Below, one piece after another: positions 1-9,189 of a DNA stretch of 37,654 nucleotides. Location of the stretch: NCBI RefSeq assembly GCF_005405545.1, contig NZ_BJEG01000017.1, forward strand, positions 1 through 37,654, read 5' to 3'. The DNA comes from Weissella hellenica. Its GTDB lineage: Bacteria > Bacillota > Bacilli > Lactobacillales > Lactobacillaceae. Position numbers and translations under genes: made by a program. Below the pieces are notes generated by a model. It made no database searches, was not told the origin of the DNA, and worked only from the letters and a program-made list of their open reading frames with translations. Each line of letters begins with the position of its first letter. The stretch's first letter is position 1.

Positions 1-101
1 TTTTCAATTTTACACGATTTTTAACAAAATATAATAGAATATGCTTTATATGAATGTGACATAATCCAATAGCAGATTACATAAATATACCTGTATAAAT
101 A

Positions 102-110
102 TGCTATAAT
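102..110 (+). promoter_or_regulatory. Extended -10 promoter for dinG
   Basis: A perfect TATAAT at 105-110 is preceded by TG at 102-103, giving the extended -10 form TGnTATAAT. No good -35 is visible at the right spacing, which extended -10 promoters tolerate. The expected transcript start near 117 lies about 30 nt before the dinG start codon. Nothing else is recognisable in the first 147 bases. Confidence 0.55.
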
Positions 111-147
111 TTACCTAAGATTATAGAGAAAGTCGTGGTGCGTTTCG

Positions 148-2979
148 ATGCTAAATAAAGACATCTATGCAGTTGTTGATCTGGAAACAACTCGTACAAC
201 GAGCGAATCAGGTCGTATTATTCAAATTGCGATTGCGTTCGTACAAAACAAAAAAATTATTAATCAATTTTCAACTTTAATAAATCCAAAAGACATTATT
301 CCACGAAATATTGTGCAATTGACTGGCATCACACAAGATATGGTAGAAGGGGCACCATTGTTTGCAGATATTGCTGAATCAATTCATACAATGTTATCAG
401 GAACAATTTTTGTTGCACACAATGTCAATTTTGATTTACCATTCTTAAACGCTGAATTTAAAAGGGCAGGATTGACTGAATTAGACTTGGTAGCTTTGGA
501 TACTGTTACCTTAAGTCAAATTGTGTGGCCAACAGCACCAGGTTTTCGCTTAGTAGATTTAACAACTTATCTATCCTTAACTCACGGGCGACCTCACCAA
601 GCGGATAGTGATGCTTTAGCAACAGGAGCTTTATTAATTAAGATCATCACTCGGCTAGAATCATTACCGATAGTGACCTTACAAGCTTTAGTAGATTTAC
701 CTCTGGTACTGCCAAAAGATTCTAAAGTATTATTTGAAAAAGCATTATTAAAAGCAAAAACATTACGTCAACCGTTATCAAAACACTTACAAGTAATAGA
801 TGGACTAGCTATTCATCGTTTCAGTGATCCTGAGCCATTAAGTAATACAAAAAATATACCTTATCCAGCTAAACGTGCGGCTAAACAACAACTATACGTA
901 AAAACTTTAACGTACCGTGAGCAACAAGCTAAATTAATGAATGCTATTAAAAAGCACTATACAACAACGACTTTTTCAACAGTGCCTGGAGAATCAGCGT
1001 TTGTTGCAGAAGCACCAACTGGTATGGGTAAAACACTCGGGTTTTTGTTACCTTTTACCTATTTAGCAAATGATACAGAAAAGCAAGTTATTGTTACCGA
1101 GCCAACGATTACCTTGCAAACACAGGTTACTGAAACAATTAATACAACATTACATAATATTTTACCTTTTGAAGTGCGAGCAGTCAGTTTAAAAGGCCGT
1201 TGCCAATATTTAAATTTGCAAAGTTTTAAACGCTCATTGCAAATTGATGAAGGTACTACCTCATTACAGTTTATTAAAGCCCAAATTTTAGTATGGTTAA
1301 CTGAAACTGTTCGTGGAGATTTTGATGAATTACATTTAATGAATGCACAGCAAAAATTCATTGCAAAGCTATCACAAAATGCGAACAATCCAACAGGGTC
1401 ACCATTTTATGGTTACGAATTTTTTGAAAGACAACATGTCTTAGCTCAACAAGCACAATTTTTGGTTGTTAATCATAATTATTTAGCAGAGTATGCAAGT
1501 GAATTAGGTGATCAAAAGAACAAGCCTTACTTAGTAATTGATGAAGCGCAAAACTTACCTTCCGCTGTTCTAGATCAAAGTCGGCATCAGCTACCAATTC
1601 AGACATGGTTAGCTCGGGTACAGACGGCAATTAATTTGATTTTACAAGATACAAAACCCGCTATTGGTGATATTTTGCACCGTATTATTGGTGGTGAACG
1701 ATTAAAAAATCATTTACTGCAGTCTTTAGAAGTTATCTCAAATGAGATTCCACAGTTACAAGTTGCCTTATATCGACGTTTTTTATTAAATAAAAAAATG
1801 CCAGCAACACAAGGACAATACGAAATTGCTTTGGCAAATAATGATTTTGCACAATTTTGGATTGATCAAGCAAATCATGTGACTAGCATCCATAAGGAAG
1901 TATTACAATTAGAAGATTCGCTACAAAGTTTATTAGGACAATTTAGTGATTCTAAAACTGCTTTTTCACTAGGGGAAAGACAACAATTAGCTGATTTTAG
2001 GCGTTTATTAGATAGTATTAGTCAATACGAAAAACAACTGACCATTTTCCAACAAGATTTAGTTGATTTTCCAAAGGCTAGTATTTTTTGGTTAACCGAT
2101 GCACAAAATCATGATAGTAGTAATTTAAAGTTAAGTGGTGGATTATTACATACACTAAATTATTTCGAAGAGAAAGTTTATCCACATTTCATGCCACCAA
2201 CAATTATCGGTGCAACTTTATTTACGTCAACTAAATCAGGTTATTTATATGATCGATTAAATATAGATAAAGAAACAGCCACAGTACGTCACTATCCTGA
2301 TATTTTTAATTTTGAAAAACAAGCTAAACTTTTGATGGTTAAAAATGCACCAGCACCAACAGATAAACATTTTGTAAACTATTTAGCTAATCAATTAGCC
2401 AATGTTACAACAGCTGTAAATAAAAATACGCTAGTTTTGTTTAATTCTCTGGAAATGATTCAACAAGTGTACAATCAAATGCAAGCTAACCCTAAAATAC
2501 AACAGAGTAAGTTGACAATTTTAGCACAAGGAGTAACTGGTACTCGTGGTAAAATTAGGAAACGTATGCAGTCTGAAAAAAACATTGTGGTGCTGGGAGC
2601 TGCCAGTTTCTGGGAAGGGATTGATTTACCAGATGACCAATTACGATTACTTGTGATTGCACGATTACCATTTGACCGTCCAGATACAGTATTACAAAAA
2701 GCAGAAGAAGCGGTTTTAACTGCTCAAGGTAAGCAACCATTTTACCAAAGCACTTTGCCTAAGGCAGTTCTTAGGTTAAGACAAGGAATCGGTCGTTTAA
2801 TAAGAACACCAGAAGATTATGGCGCTATCATCATCTATGATGTTCGTATTTTAACAAAGGCGTATGGTAAAACATTGCGTAAAATGCTGCCAACAAATTT
2901 ACCGCAAAAAGAACTAACTGATGATCAAATCGTGCCAACTTTACAGAATTTTTTTGCAGAAGGACATAAACATCTTTAA
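148..2979 (+). CDS. dinG: DinG-family exonuclease/helicase-like protein
   Basis: The 943-residue product combines two modules. An N-terminal DnaQ-like 3'-5' exonuclease (about residues 5-165) has the DLETT acidic motif, HNVNFD and a late HQADSDA motif. An XPD/DinG-type SF2 helicase core follows, with Walker A APTGMGKT at 289-296, a DEAQ box at 465-468, and motifs V-VI around FWEGIDLP and RQGIGRLIR. This is the long Bacillus/Staphylococcus type, not the E. coli type. Only one cysteine (KGRC) is visible in the region where E. coli DinG holds a four-cysteine iron-sulfur cluster, so the cluster is probably absent. The S. aureus homologue is known as a single-strand exonuclease, so helicase activity should not be assumed. 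The Shine-Dalgarno sequence is weak. It heads the conserved dinG-tseB-asnS-dnaD group. Confidence 0.93.
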   Translation: MLNKDIYAVVDLETTRTTSESGRIIQIAIAFVQNKKIINQFSTLINPKDIIPRNIVQLTGITQDMVEGAPLFADIAESIHTMLSGTIFVAHNVNFDLPFLNAEFKRAGLTELDLVALDTVTLSQIVWPTAPGFRLVDLTTYLSLTHGRPHQADSDALATGALLIKIITRLESLPIVTLQALVDLPLVLPKDSKVLFEKALLKAKTLRQPLSKHLQVIDGLAIHRFSDPEPLSNTKNIPYPAKRAAKQQLYVKTLTYREQQAKLMNAIKKHYTTTTFSTVPGESAFVAEAPTGMGKTLGFLLPFTYLANDTEKQVIVTEPTITLQTQVTETINTTLHNILPFEVRAVSLKGRCQYLNLQSFKRSLQIDEGTTSLQFIKAQILVWLTETVRGDFDELHLMNAQQKFIAKLSQNANNPTGSPFYGYEFFERQHVLAQQAQFLVVNHNYLAEYASELGDQKNKPYLVIDEAQNLPSAVLDQSRHQLPIQTWLARVQTAINLILQDTKPAIGDILHRIIGGERLKNHLLQSLEVISNEIPQLQVALYRRFLLNKKMPATQGQYEIALANNDFAQFWIDQANHVTSIHKEVLQLEDSLQSLLGQFSDSKTAFSLGERQQLADFRRLLDSISQYEKQLTIFQQDLVDFPKASIFWLTDAQNHDSSNLKLSGGLLHTLNYFEEKVYPHFMPPTIIGATLFTSTKSGYLYDRLNIDKETATVRHYPDIFNFEKQAKLLMVKNAPAPTDKHFVNYLANQLANVTTAVNKNTLVLFNSLEMIQQVYNQMQANPKIQQSKLTILAQGVTGTRGKIRKRMQSEKNIVVLGAASFWEGIDLPDDQLRLLVIARLPFDRPDTVLQKAEEAVLTAQGKQPFYQSTLPKAVLRLRQGIGRLIRTPEDYGAIIIYDVRILTKAYGKTLRKMLPTNLPQKELTDDQIVPTLQNFFAEGHKHL

Positions 2980-3061
2980 CAAGGACCAAAAATTTGGTAA
3001 AGTAGTAAGTGGTTTGTTTTTATAGTGGGTAAACCTGTTTATTATAAAGGAGCTTAGTGAC

Positions 3062-3580
3062 ATGGAGATGCGTATGCGATCGACAATTCACGGATATCGT
3101 GGTAAGCGGCTTCGACACTGGTTACTTGGTATCTTGATATTTTTAATCATCATTTTGATTGGTGTATCAATTTTAGGAAAGGCACAAAGTCCTATTGACA
3201 CTGCCAAAGAGCGCATAACAAAAATTGCTAAGCAATCAAATAAGTTGTCCTCTGTATCAAAATTTTATCGTATTTCACGGCAAGACACGTACTATAGTGC
3301 AGTCGGTGAAAATAAAAAACACGAGCAAGTTGGTGTTATTGCTCGTGGAACATCAAATAAACTAACAACTATAAATATGGCCGATGGTTTGTCAGAAAAG
3401 AACGTGCGAAAATTAGTAGAGAAACAATTTCATCCACAAAAAGTAACGAGTATTGGTTTAGCAATATATGAAAAAGTGCCAGTTTGGCAAGTTACTTTTA
3501 TTGACAAAGATGACAATTTAAACTTTATCACATACCAATTTTCAAATGGTAAACAAGTACAGACTATTCGTCATTTATAA
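3062..3580 (+). CDS. TseB/YpmB-like membrane-anchored DUF5590 protein
   Basis: The 172-residue protein has a basic N-terminus, one membrane segment (about residues 20-40, rich in Leu and Ile) and an outward-facing domain of about 125 residues. Position (between dinG and asnS), size and topology match B. subtilis YpmB/TseB, which is linked to cell elongation and PBP2A levels. The sequence itself is diverged, so the family call rests partly on synteny. The start at 3062 is supported by AAAGGAG at 3046-3052; in-frame ATGs at 3068 and 3074 are less well spaced. The 32-nt gap to asnS suggests co-transcription. Confidence 0.75.
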   Translation: MEMRMRSTIHGYRGKRLRHWLLGILIFLIIILIGVSILGKAQSPIDTAKERITKIAKQSNKLSSVSKFYRISRQDTYYSAVGENKKHEQVGVIARGTSNKLTTINMADGLSEKNVRKLVEKQFHPQKVTSIGLAIYEKVPVWQVTFIDKDDNLNFITYQFSNGKQVQTIRHL

Positions 3581-3612
3581 AATGTTAATTAACCATAAAG
3601 GAGCTCAAAATA

Positions 3613-4908
3613 ATGGAAACAATTCGCATTGAAGACGCGAAAAATTATGTTGGCCAAGAAGTCCGTTTAGGTGCATGGCTAAGGAATAAACGTGGATCAG
3701 GTAAGATGCAATTCTTGCAATTACGTGATGGTACGGCTTTCTTCCAAGGTGTTGTTGTTAAAGCTAATGTTGGTGAAGATATCTTTTCGAAAGCAAAGGC
3801 TCTTACACAAGAAACAAGCATGTATTTGATTGGGACAATTGTTGCTGATGAGCGTTCACCATTTGGTTACGAGATGCAAATCAAAGACTTAACAGTTGTT
3901 GGTGCATCAGAGGGGTACCCAATTACACCAAAAGAACACGGAACCGAGTTCTTAATGGATCATCGTCATTTGTATTTACGTCATATTCAGCCATTTGCTG
4001 TACTACGTATCCGTAATACTTTGATTGCTGCGACGTACGAATTCTTTAATAAAGAAGGGTTTATTAAAATTGATTCACCACTAATGACTGGTTCAGCACC
4101 CGAAGGAACGACTGAATTATTCCACACTGAATATTTTGATGAAGATGCATACCTTTCACAAACAGGACAATTATATGCTGAAGCTGGTGCAATGGCTTTC
4201 GGTCGAGTTTTCACTTTTGGACCAACTTTCCGTGCTGAAAAGTCTAAGACACGTCGTCATTTAACAGAATTTTGGATGATTGAACCTGAAATGGCTTGGA
4301 TGACACAAGAAGATTCATTAAAAGTTCAAGAACGTTACATCGCTTACTTAATTCAATCTGTCTTGGATCGTAATGAATATGAATTAGATCTATTAGGTCG
4401 TGATAAAGAACTACTAAAGTCATATACACAGTTACCATATCCGCGTGTTTCATATGATGATGCTATTAAGTTATTACAAGATAATGACTTTGATGTGCAA
4501 TGGGGGGTTGATTTTGGTTCACCTGAGGAAACTTTCTTAGCAAACCATTATGCAAAGCCAGTATTTATTACTAATTTCCCTAAGGCAATTAAAGCCTTTT
4601 ACATGAAGCGCCATCCTGATCGTGATGATGTAGTTATCTCTGCTGACTTGTTAGCACCTGAAGGTTATGGTGAAATCATTGGTGGTTCTGAGCGTGATAC
4701 TGATTATGATTATCTAGAAAAGCGCATTAAAGAGCAAGGTCTTAATCTTAATGAATACTCATGGTACTTAGATTTACGTAAGTACGGATCTGTACCTCAT
4801 TCTGGATTTGGACTTGGACTAGAACGTGCTGTAACTTGGATTACTGGTGAAGAGCATATTCGCGAAGCAATACCGTTCCCACGTACAATGAACCGACTAT
4901 GGCCATAA
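3613..4908 (+). CDS. asnS: Asparaginyl-tRNA synthetase
   Basis: This is a 431-residue class IIb aminoacyl-tRNA synthetase that charges tRNA-Asn with asparagine in the cytoplasm. An N-terminal OB-fold anticodon-binding domain (about residues 15-100) precedes the catalytic domain. Motif 2 begins with FRAE near residue 207, and motif 3 contains GFGLGLER near residue 397. The ending [10 protein letters not shown] is typical of AsnRS rather than AspRS. Length is normal for the family. AAAGGAG at 3598-3604 sits 8 nt before the ATG. It follows tseB by 32 nt and ends at a clear rho-independent terminator. Confidence 0.97.
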   Translation: METIRIEDAKNYVGQEVRLGAWLRNKRGSGKMQFLQLRDGTAFFQGVVVKANVGEDIFSKAKALTQETSMYLIGTIVADERSPFGYEMQIKDLTVVGASEGYPITPKEHGTEFLMDHRHLYLRHIQPFAVLRIRNTLIAATYEFFNKEGFIKIDSPLMTGSAPEGTTELFHTEYFDEDAYLSQTGQLYAEAGAMAFGRVFTFGPTFRAEKSKTRRHLTEFWMIEPEMAWMTQEDSLKVQERYIAYLIQSVLDRNEYELDLLGRDKELLKSYTQLPYPRVSYDDAIKLLQDNDFDVQWGVDFGSPEETFLANHYAKPVFITNFPKAIKAFYMKRHPDRDDVVISADLLAPEGYGEIIGGSERDTDYDYLEKRIKEQGLNLNEYSWYLDLRKYGSVPHSGFGLGLERAVTWITGEEHIREAIPFPRTMNRLWP

Positions 4909-4927
4909 AATTATTATAAATACTATT

Positions 4928-4973
4928 AAACCGCTATAAACATTGATGTGACAATGCTTGTAGCGGTTTTTAT
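4928..4973 (+). terminator. Rho-independent terminator after asnS
   Basis: CCGCTA at 4931-4936 pairs with TAGCGG at 4961-4966. An inner CATT/AATG pairing extends the hairpin, and a T-rich run follows from 4967. It closes the dinG-tseB-asnS transcription unit 20 nt after the asnS stop. Confidence 0.85.
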
Positions 4974-4981
4974 TTGTTCAT

Positions 4982-5013
4982 TAATGTACGCTATTTTTAT
5001 GTAATGTACGCTA
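4982..5013 (+). repeat. Paired 12-bp direct repeat, 20 bp apart
   Basis: TAATGTACGCTA occurs at 4982-4993 and again at 5002-5013, exactly 20 bp apart, about two helical turns. That spacing would place two bound proteins on the same DNA face. Repeated end motifs are also found at termini of some insertion sequences. The function is unknown. Confidence 0.8.
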
Positions 5014-5057
5014 AAATCCCCATAAATTCACAATATTCCCACACAAAATATAGGGAA

Positions 5058-5087
5058 TTGACACGAGATTTCGCCTGAAAATGTAAT
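5058..5087 (+). promoter_or_regulatory. Possible promoter in the asnS-dnaD gap
   Basis: A perfect -35 TTGACA (5058-5063) is followed after 18 bp by TGTAAT (5082-5087), five of six matches to the -10 consensus. The GGGAAT arm of a dyad (5053-5058) abuts the -35. Transcription from here would give dnaD a leader of roughly 250 nt. Confidence 0.45.
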
Positions 5088-5346
5088 TTTTTAGCCACCA
5101 ACAGAACTATCTTTTCTTAAAGTGATGATATATGGTATGCTAAGTTGTACTGTTTTATTAAGGGCTATTAATCTTATATTGTTTAAATAGAGTATTTATT
5201 TACAACAATGTCGGTATTAAGATTTACTAGTGTGAATTTGTTTAAAAAGCCACAATAACAGTTAACAAATCAAGATTTTCCATTTGGATAATCTTATCAT
5301 TTTATGAATAAATTTAAGTATTATAATGAAAAGGTTGGTCATAAAA

Positions 5347-6087
5347 ATGGAAATTGATCAGAATAATTTAATGTCGTTTTTAAAGTTAGGCCAAACGACG
5401 CTAAATAATTTTTTATTACAGCATTATCGTGAAATTGGCATGAACAATGATGAATTATTAGTATATATTCAAACCAAAATGGGCGCTGATCACGGTGATT
5501 TAGAACCCAGTACAGAACAAATTGGTCAAGTTTTAGGATGGTCAGCTAAAAAGGTGTTTTCCCATTTAGAAGAAATGCGTAAAAAAGGCCTAGTTAAATT
5601 TAATAGTCGACATGCTAATGATGGCAGGGTCACTACCGAACTTGATTTTATGCCACTTTATATTGCTTTATTTAAAAATAAAGTTAATCATGAGAGTACC
5701 AATGATCGTATTGATAAACAGGGGTTACCGCCAACTGAAGAAGGGCAAATTAAGCGAGCAGATATTTATAATTTAATTGAGCAAGAATTTGGACGTCCAT
5801 TAAGCCAAATAGAAATGGAGACAATTAAAAACTGGTTTGATATCGACCATTTTAAGCCACTGTTTATTAAAGCTGCTGTACAAGAAGCCGTTTTAAATGG
5901 CGCCTTAAATTTAAGATATATTGAAACTATTTTGGTATCATGGCAGAAAAAAAATTATCATTCATTAAATGATATTGCGAATGAAAAAAATAAACATCAA
6001 CAGTACAAGCAATTACAGTCAGACGAAGTAATTGATATCCCACTTGACATTGATATTTTCAATGTTGATTGGGATAAATTCAAATAA
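5347..6087 (+). CDS. dnaD: DnaD replication initiation / primosome protein
   Basis: The roughly 246-residue product has the two-part DnaD layout. An N-terminal winged-helix DDBH1 domain (about residues 10-110) is followed by a C-terminal DDBH2 domain, visible from YNLIEQEFGRPLS through the YIETILVSW helix. DnaD acts with DnaB and DnaI to load the replicative helicase at oriC and at restarted forks. An upstream in-frame ATG at 5326 overlaps a TATAAT hexamer and lacks a Shine-Dalgarno sequence, so I place the start at 5347, with weak AAAGG at 5330-5334. The position after asnS is conserved in Firmicutes. The nth gene that often follows dnaD is absent here. Confidence 0.9.
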   Translation: MEIDQNNLMSFLKLGQTTLNNFLLQHYREIGMNNDELLVYIQTKMGADHGDLEPSTEQIGQVLGWSAKKVFSHLEEMRKKGLVKFNSRHANDGRVTTELDFMPLYIALFKNKVNHESTNDRIDKQGLPPTEEGQIKRADIYNLIEQEFGRPLSQIEMETIKNWFDIDHFKPLFIKAAVQEAVLNGALNLRYIETILVSWQKKNYHSLNDIANEKNKHQQYKQLQSDEVIDIPLDIDIFNVDWDKFK

Positions 6088-6126
6088 AAAACGAGACAGC
6101 CAAGTTTTTGGTTGTCTCGTTTTTTA
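6088..6126. terminator. Bidirectional terminator between dnaD and pbp1A
   Basis: AAAACGAGACAGCCAA pairs with TTGGTTGTCTCGTTTT around a short loop, with A and T tracts on opposite sides. It can terminate dnaD on the plus strand and pbp1A on the minus strand, which converge here. Confidence 0.9.
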
Positions 6127-6130
6127 CTAA

Positions 6131-8458
6131 CTATTGTGATATTTCCTCATTTGGCTGATCATCCTCATTCGAACTTGACGCTGGTTCACTACTTGAGGTT
6201 GCTTCTGAAGCATCGTCACTGCTAGTTGATGATGACGCTGGTTCACTAGATTCTGATGAACTATCAGGTTGTTCTGAGGTTGATGATGATTCCGCCTCAG
6301 ATGAACTACTTGATGGCGCCTGAACTACCGATGAAGATGAACGACTGCTTCTTCTGGGCGTTGTAGGTGCACGTCTTACAGGTTGACTAATTACATTTTC
6401 GGCCGAAGTATCAGCACCAACGACTGAATACTCTTTAATACCATTAACTGTTGTACTCTTAACACTATTTGGCATTTCCCAATCAGTTCCATCCGCGTTA
6501 GCAGTTGAAGACATAATGTAATCCATCACTGCTTTGTATACACGTAATGGTGTAAATTGTTGTTCACCAGCAGCGAGAGAATGACCTGGTTGATTTGGTT
6601 GGTCATAACCAGTCCAAACAGAAATTGCTGCTTGTTTTGTATATCCAGTAAACCAAGAATCTGATGCAGACCCATCTGGCATATTTAACTTATCCTCATA
6701 AGCTGTCACACCAGTTTTACCAGCTTGCGCATAATCAGAAGTATTAATTATCTTAGCATATGAATCAGTAATCACCGACTTCATCATGTTAGTTAGCATG
6801 AACGCTGTTGAGCCTTTCATTGCCTGCTTGCCAGAATCTTCAAATTCCTTAACAGCGCCACTTTGATCTGTGATTTTAGAGATATATTGTGGTTCATAGT
6901 AAGTCCCACCGTTATCAAAAGCAGCAAAAGCAGCGGCTTCCTGTTCACTAGATACATTGATACCAATTGCGCTAGAAGCAACTAGATCAGCGGCCTTAAT
7001 TGGAATACCCAAGCCATTTAAGAACTTAGCCGAATTATCATAACCGACCTCTTGTAATGTTTTAACTGCCGGAATATTTCGTGATAGGGCAAGTGATTTA
7101 CGCATCGTAATATTACCTTGATATTGACGATCAGCATTATATACAGATATGTTTGAGCCTGGATAGATATATGGTGCATCATTTAATGAATGATTGGTTG
7201 ACCAGTCTAAGTTTTCAACTGCTGGACCATAATCAACTAATGGCTTAGCAGTCGAACCAGAAGAACGTCTAGTATTTGTTGCACGGTTAGTTCCTTGCAA
7301 CGTACTTTGCTTACGACTACCAATTTGTGCAATAACTTGTCCATTATTAGGGTCAGTGACTGTCAAACCAACTTGCATCATATCATCAGTCCATTGTACA
7401 TAATCATCAGTATTCGCAACATCATATGCACGCTGTTGCACTTTAGAATCCAAATTAGTTTGTACCACTAAACCATCTTTATTCAAATCATAACCAAGAT
7501 CTGTTAATTTATTACGAACTGATGTGATATACGCATCATCAACTTTATTATCTTCATCTTCAATATCTAATGGAGCATGTTCTTTAGCTAGACCATCTGT
7601 AATAGGTGTATTACGATATTCTTTAGCTTCAGTTTGAGAAATAACATTGTTATTTGCCATAGCTGTCAATACTTCATTACGACGGTTAGTTGCACCCTTT
7701 GGATTAGAATAGGGATCGTATCCAGAAGGGGACTGTGGCAACCCAGCTAAGAAAGCTATTTGCGGTACAGATAAATCCGAAAGACTTTTGTTAAAGTAAT
7801 CGTCAGCAGCAGTCTTCATACCATAAACACCGTTACCCATATAAACTTTATTCATATAAAGGGTTAAAATTTGATTCTTTGAATATTGCTTTTCAAGTTT
7901 CAGCGCTAACCACGCTTCTTGTGCCTTACGCTTCAATGTTTGATCACTTGACTTTGTTGAAAAGGCCGTCAATTTAATCAATTGTTGCGTTAGGGTAGAA
8001 CCACCCTGTAGTCCCAAAGATGAACCAGTGACATTGGCAAAAGCTGCACCAATAATTCGACGAGGATCTACACCATGATGCTTATAAAAACGTCGGTCCT
8101 CGATTGAAACAATCGCCATACGCATTTGTTTAGGAATTTCACTTTGACGCGCACTTTCACGTTTTGAACCAGTCGAATAAAAAACATTACCCTCACGATC
8201 TAAAAACTTAGTTTGTGATGTGCCCACTAACGCTGCATTCGTCACTTTTGGCGCCGATGATGCATAATAAGCAAATAATCCAGCACCACTTAAACCACCA
8301 ACAATGAATAAAACGATTAAGCCTAAAATTGTGTACTTTGTAATACGTTTAAATTTAGAATTAGTCTTTTTATTATTTGTTTTCTTAGATTGAGATGGCC
8401 GTTTATTGTTATTTGTGTTCTGCTGTCCTCGCGAAACACGTGACATTTTTTCTGTCAT
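6131..8458 (-). CDS. pbp1A: Class A penicillin-binding protein 1A (PonA type)
   Basis: This 775-residue bifunctional wall synthase has a cytoplasmic tail, one membrane anchor (about residues 42-65), a GT51 glycosyltransferase domain and a transpeptidase domain. GT51 contains EDRRFY with catalytic E120 and GGSTLTQQ at 152-159. The transpeptidase has S402-T-A-K405, SRN at 459-461 and KTG at 581-583. The cytoplasmic tail contains SRVSR (residues 6-10), matching the SRxxR motif by which PBPs bind GpsB. The last 75-80 residues are a low-complexity Ser/Glu/Pro tail. Its ATG overlaps the recU stop as ATGA, with GAAGGAG upstream. The recU-pbp1A pair is conserved in Firmicutes. Confidence 0.96.
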   Translation of the reverse strand: MTEKMSRVSRGQQNTNNNKRPSQSKKTNNKKTNSKFKRITKYTILGLIVLFIVGGLSGAGLFAYYASSAPKVTNAALVGTSQTKFLDREGNVFYSTGSKRESARQSEIPKQMRMAIVSIEDRRFYKHHGVDPRRIIGAAFANVTGSSLGLQGGSTLTQQLIKLTAFSTKSSDQTLKRKAQEAWLALKLEKQYSKNQILTLYMNKVYMGNGVYGMKTAADDYFNKSLSDLSVPQIAFLAGLPQSPSGYDPYSNPKGATNRRNEVLTAMANNNVISQTEAKEYRNTPITDGLAKEHAPLDIEDEDNKVDDAYITSVRNKLTDLGYDLNKDGLVVQTNLDSKVQQRAYDVANTDDYVQWTDDMMQVGLTVTDPNNGQVIAQIGSRKQSTLQGTNRATNTRRSSGSTAKPLVDYGPAVENLDWSTNHSLNDAPYIYPGSNISVYNADRQYQGNITMRKSLALSRNIPAVKTLQEVGYDNSAKFLNGLGIPIKAADLVASSAIGINVSSEQEAAAFAAFDNGGTYYEPQYISKITDQSGAVKEFEDSGKQAMKGSTAFMLTNMMKSVITDSYAKIINTSDYAQAGKTGVTAYEDKLNMPDGSASDSWFTGYTKQAAISVWTGYDQPNQPGHSLAAGEQQFTPLRVYKAVMDYIMSSTANADGTDWEMPNSVKSTTVNGIKEYSVVGADTSAENVISQPVRRAPTTPRRSSRSSSSVVQAPSSSSSEAESSSTSEQPDSSSESSEPASSSTSSDDASEATSSSEPASSSNEDDQPNEEISQ
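6134..6370 (-). repeat. Ser/Glu-rich low-complexity tail of PBP1A
   Basis: The 3' end of pbp1A encodes about 75 residues that are mostly Ser, Glu, Asp, Pro and Ala. EPASSS occurs twice, and the 15-nt sequence GACGCTGGTTCACTA (plus strand) occurs near 6178 and again near 6235. Such extracellular tails on PBPs vary in length among strains and are expected to be disordered. Confidence 0.8.
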
Positions 8459-9081
8459 ATTAAATTATCTCCTTCTTTTTTACATTCTATGAGTAATTTA
8501 TCAACTGCCTGTAAATAGGGAGTAGTTGGATTATAATGTTGTTCCACTAATTCACCAAATTTAGCAATCGTTTCGTAGGGAATAGATTTCCGACCGGTTT
8601 CTCTATTATCCCAGTATTCAAAAATTAATTTTGCCCATACAACGTAAGTTTCTTGCAAAACGGTAAATCTAATAATCATAAAAGCTAATCCATTTTGTTT
8701 AGCAATTGCCTTTAGATGTTTAACTTGATGCTCATGAATATTATTTAAAGGAAACGACCGTTTATGGGTTGTTTCCTTAGCATCAAAGTCAATATAATAG
8801 CCTTTATAGATACCATTATAATCTGTTGTTGAAGCTTGTCGAAAATAAGCTTCGGTAATTTTGGCTGCGGCACGAGCAGGGTAGCTAACATTTACTATTT
8901 GGATTGGCGTTGGCTTTTTATGAATAACAGCTTGACCCATCGCCAAATAATATTTATTTGCTTCATTAATATCAGATTCTAATGACATTCCGCGATTGCT
9001 CTGTGAAGCACCATAGCTTACAATTGGTTTTTGAAATGCTTTTTGATTAAAAGAATGTCCATTCGGATAATTGAAAGCCAT
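8455..9081 (-). CDS. recU: RecU Holliday junction resolvase
   Basis: The 208-residue product belongs to the RecU family of dimeric endonucleases that resolve Holliday junctions during recombination and chromosome segregation. The N-terminal NRGMSLESDIN segment (29-39) and the catalytic-core segment DFDAKET (98-104) are characteristic. The PLNNIHEHQV helix follows. Length is normal. The start is supported by TAGGAG upstream, and an extended -10 promoter lies at 9115-9123. The stop codon overlaps the pbp1A start, giving translational coupling. Confidence 0.94.
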   Translation of the reverse strand: MAFNYPNGHSFNQKAFQKPIVSYGASQSNRGMSLESDINEANKYYLAMGQAVIHKKPTPIQIVNVSYPARAAAKITEAYFRQASTTDYNGIYKGYYIDFDAKETTHKRSFPLNNIHEHQVKHLKAIAKQNGLAFMIIRFTVLQETYVVWAKLIFEYWDNRETGRKSIPYETIAKFGELVEQHYNPTTPYLQAVDKLLIECKKEGDNLI

Positions 9082-9114
9082 TATGAACTCCTATAATTAA
9101 ACTTTATCTTTGCT

Positions 9115-9123
9115 ATTATACCA
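9115..9123 (-). promoter_or_regulatory. Extended -10 promoter for recU-pbp1A
   Basis: On the minus strand the sequence reads TGGTATAAT, a perfect extended -10. The -35 is weak. It lies about 35 nt upstream of the recU ATG. Confidence 0.6.
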
Positions 9124-9189
9124 AATGTAGCAGGATAGTAACAGGTTCAATGAATTTAATAGCCGTTGTCAGACAAAAGGAGATAATGT

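Larger units (their letters stand above)
4974..5325. other. Non-coding gap upstream of dnaD
   Basis: This is the only long gene-free stretch in the window and no convincing ORF is present on either strand. It contains a 12-bp direct repeat (4982-4993 and 5002-5013), an ATTCCC/GGGAAT inverted repeat (5035-5040 and 5053-5058) and a promoter-like TTGACA with an 18-bp spacer to TGTAAT (5058-5087). Upstream of dnaD there is otherwise only AT-rich sequence. It may be a relic of a mobile element end or a regulatory leader; neither is demonstrated. Confidence 0.6.

Noticed and set aside
2986-2999. Palindrome ACCAAAAATTTGGT as a dinG terminator
   Set aside because: It has a six-pair AT-rich stem with only a two-base centre and no T run; transcription probably continues into tseB.
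5326-5346. ATG 5326 as the dnaD start
   Set aside because: It overlaps the TATAAT hexamer and has no Shine-Dalgarno sequence; ATG 5347 gives the better N-terminus.
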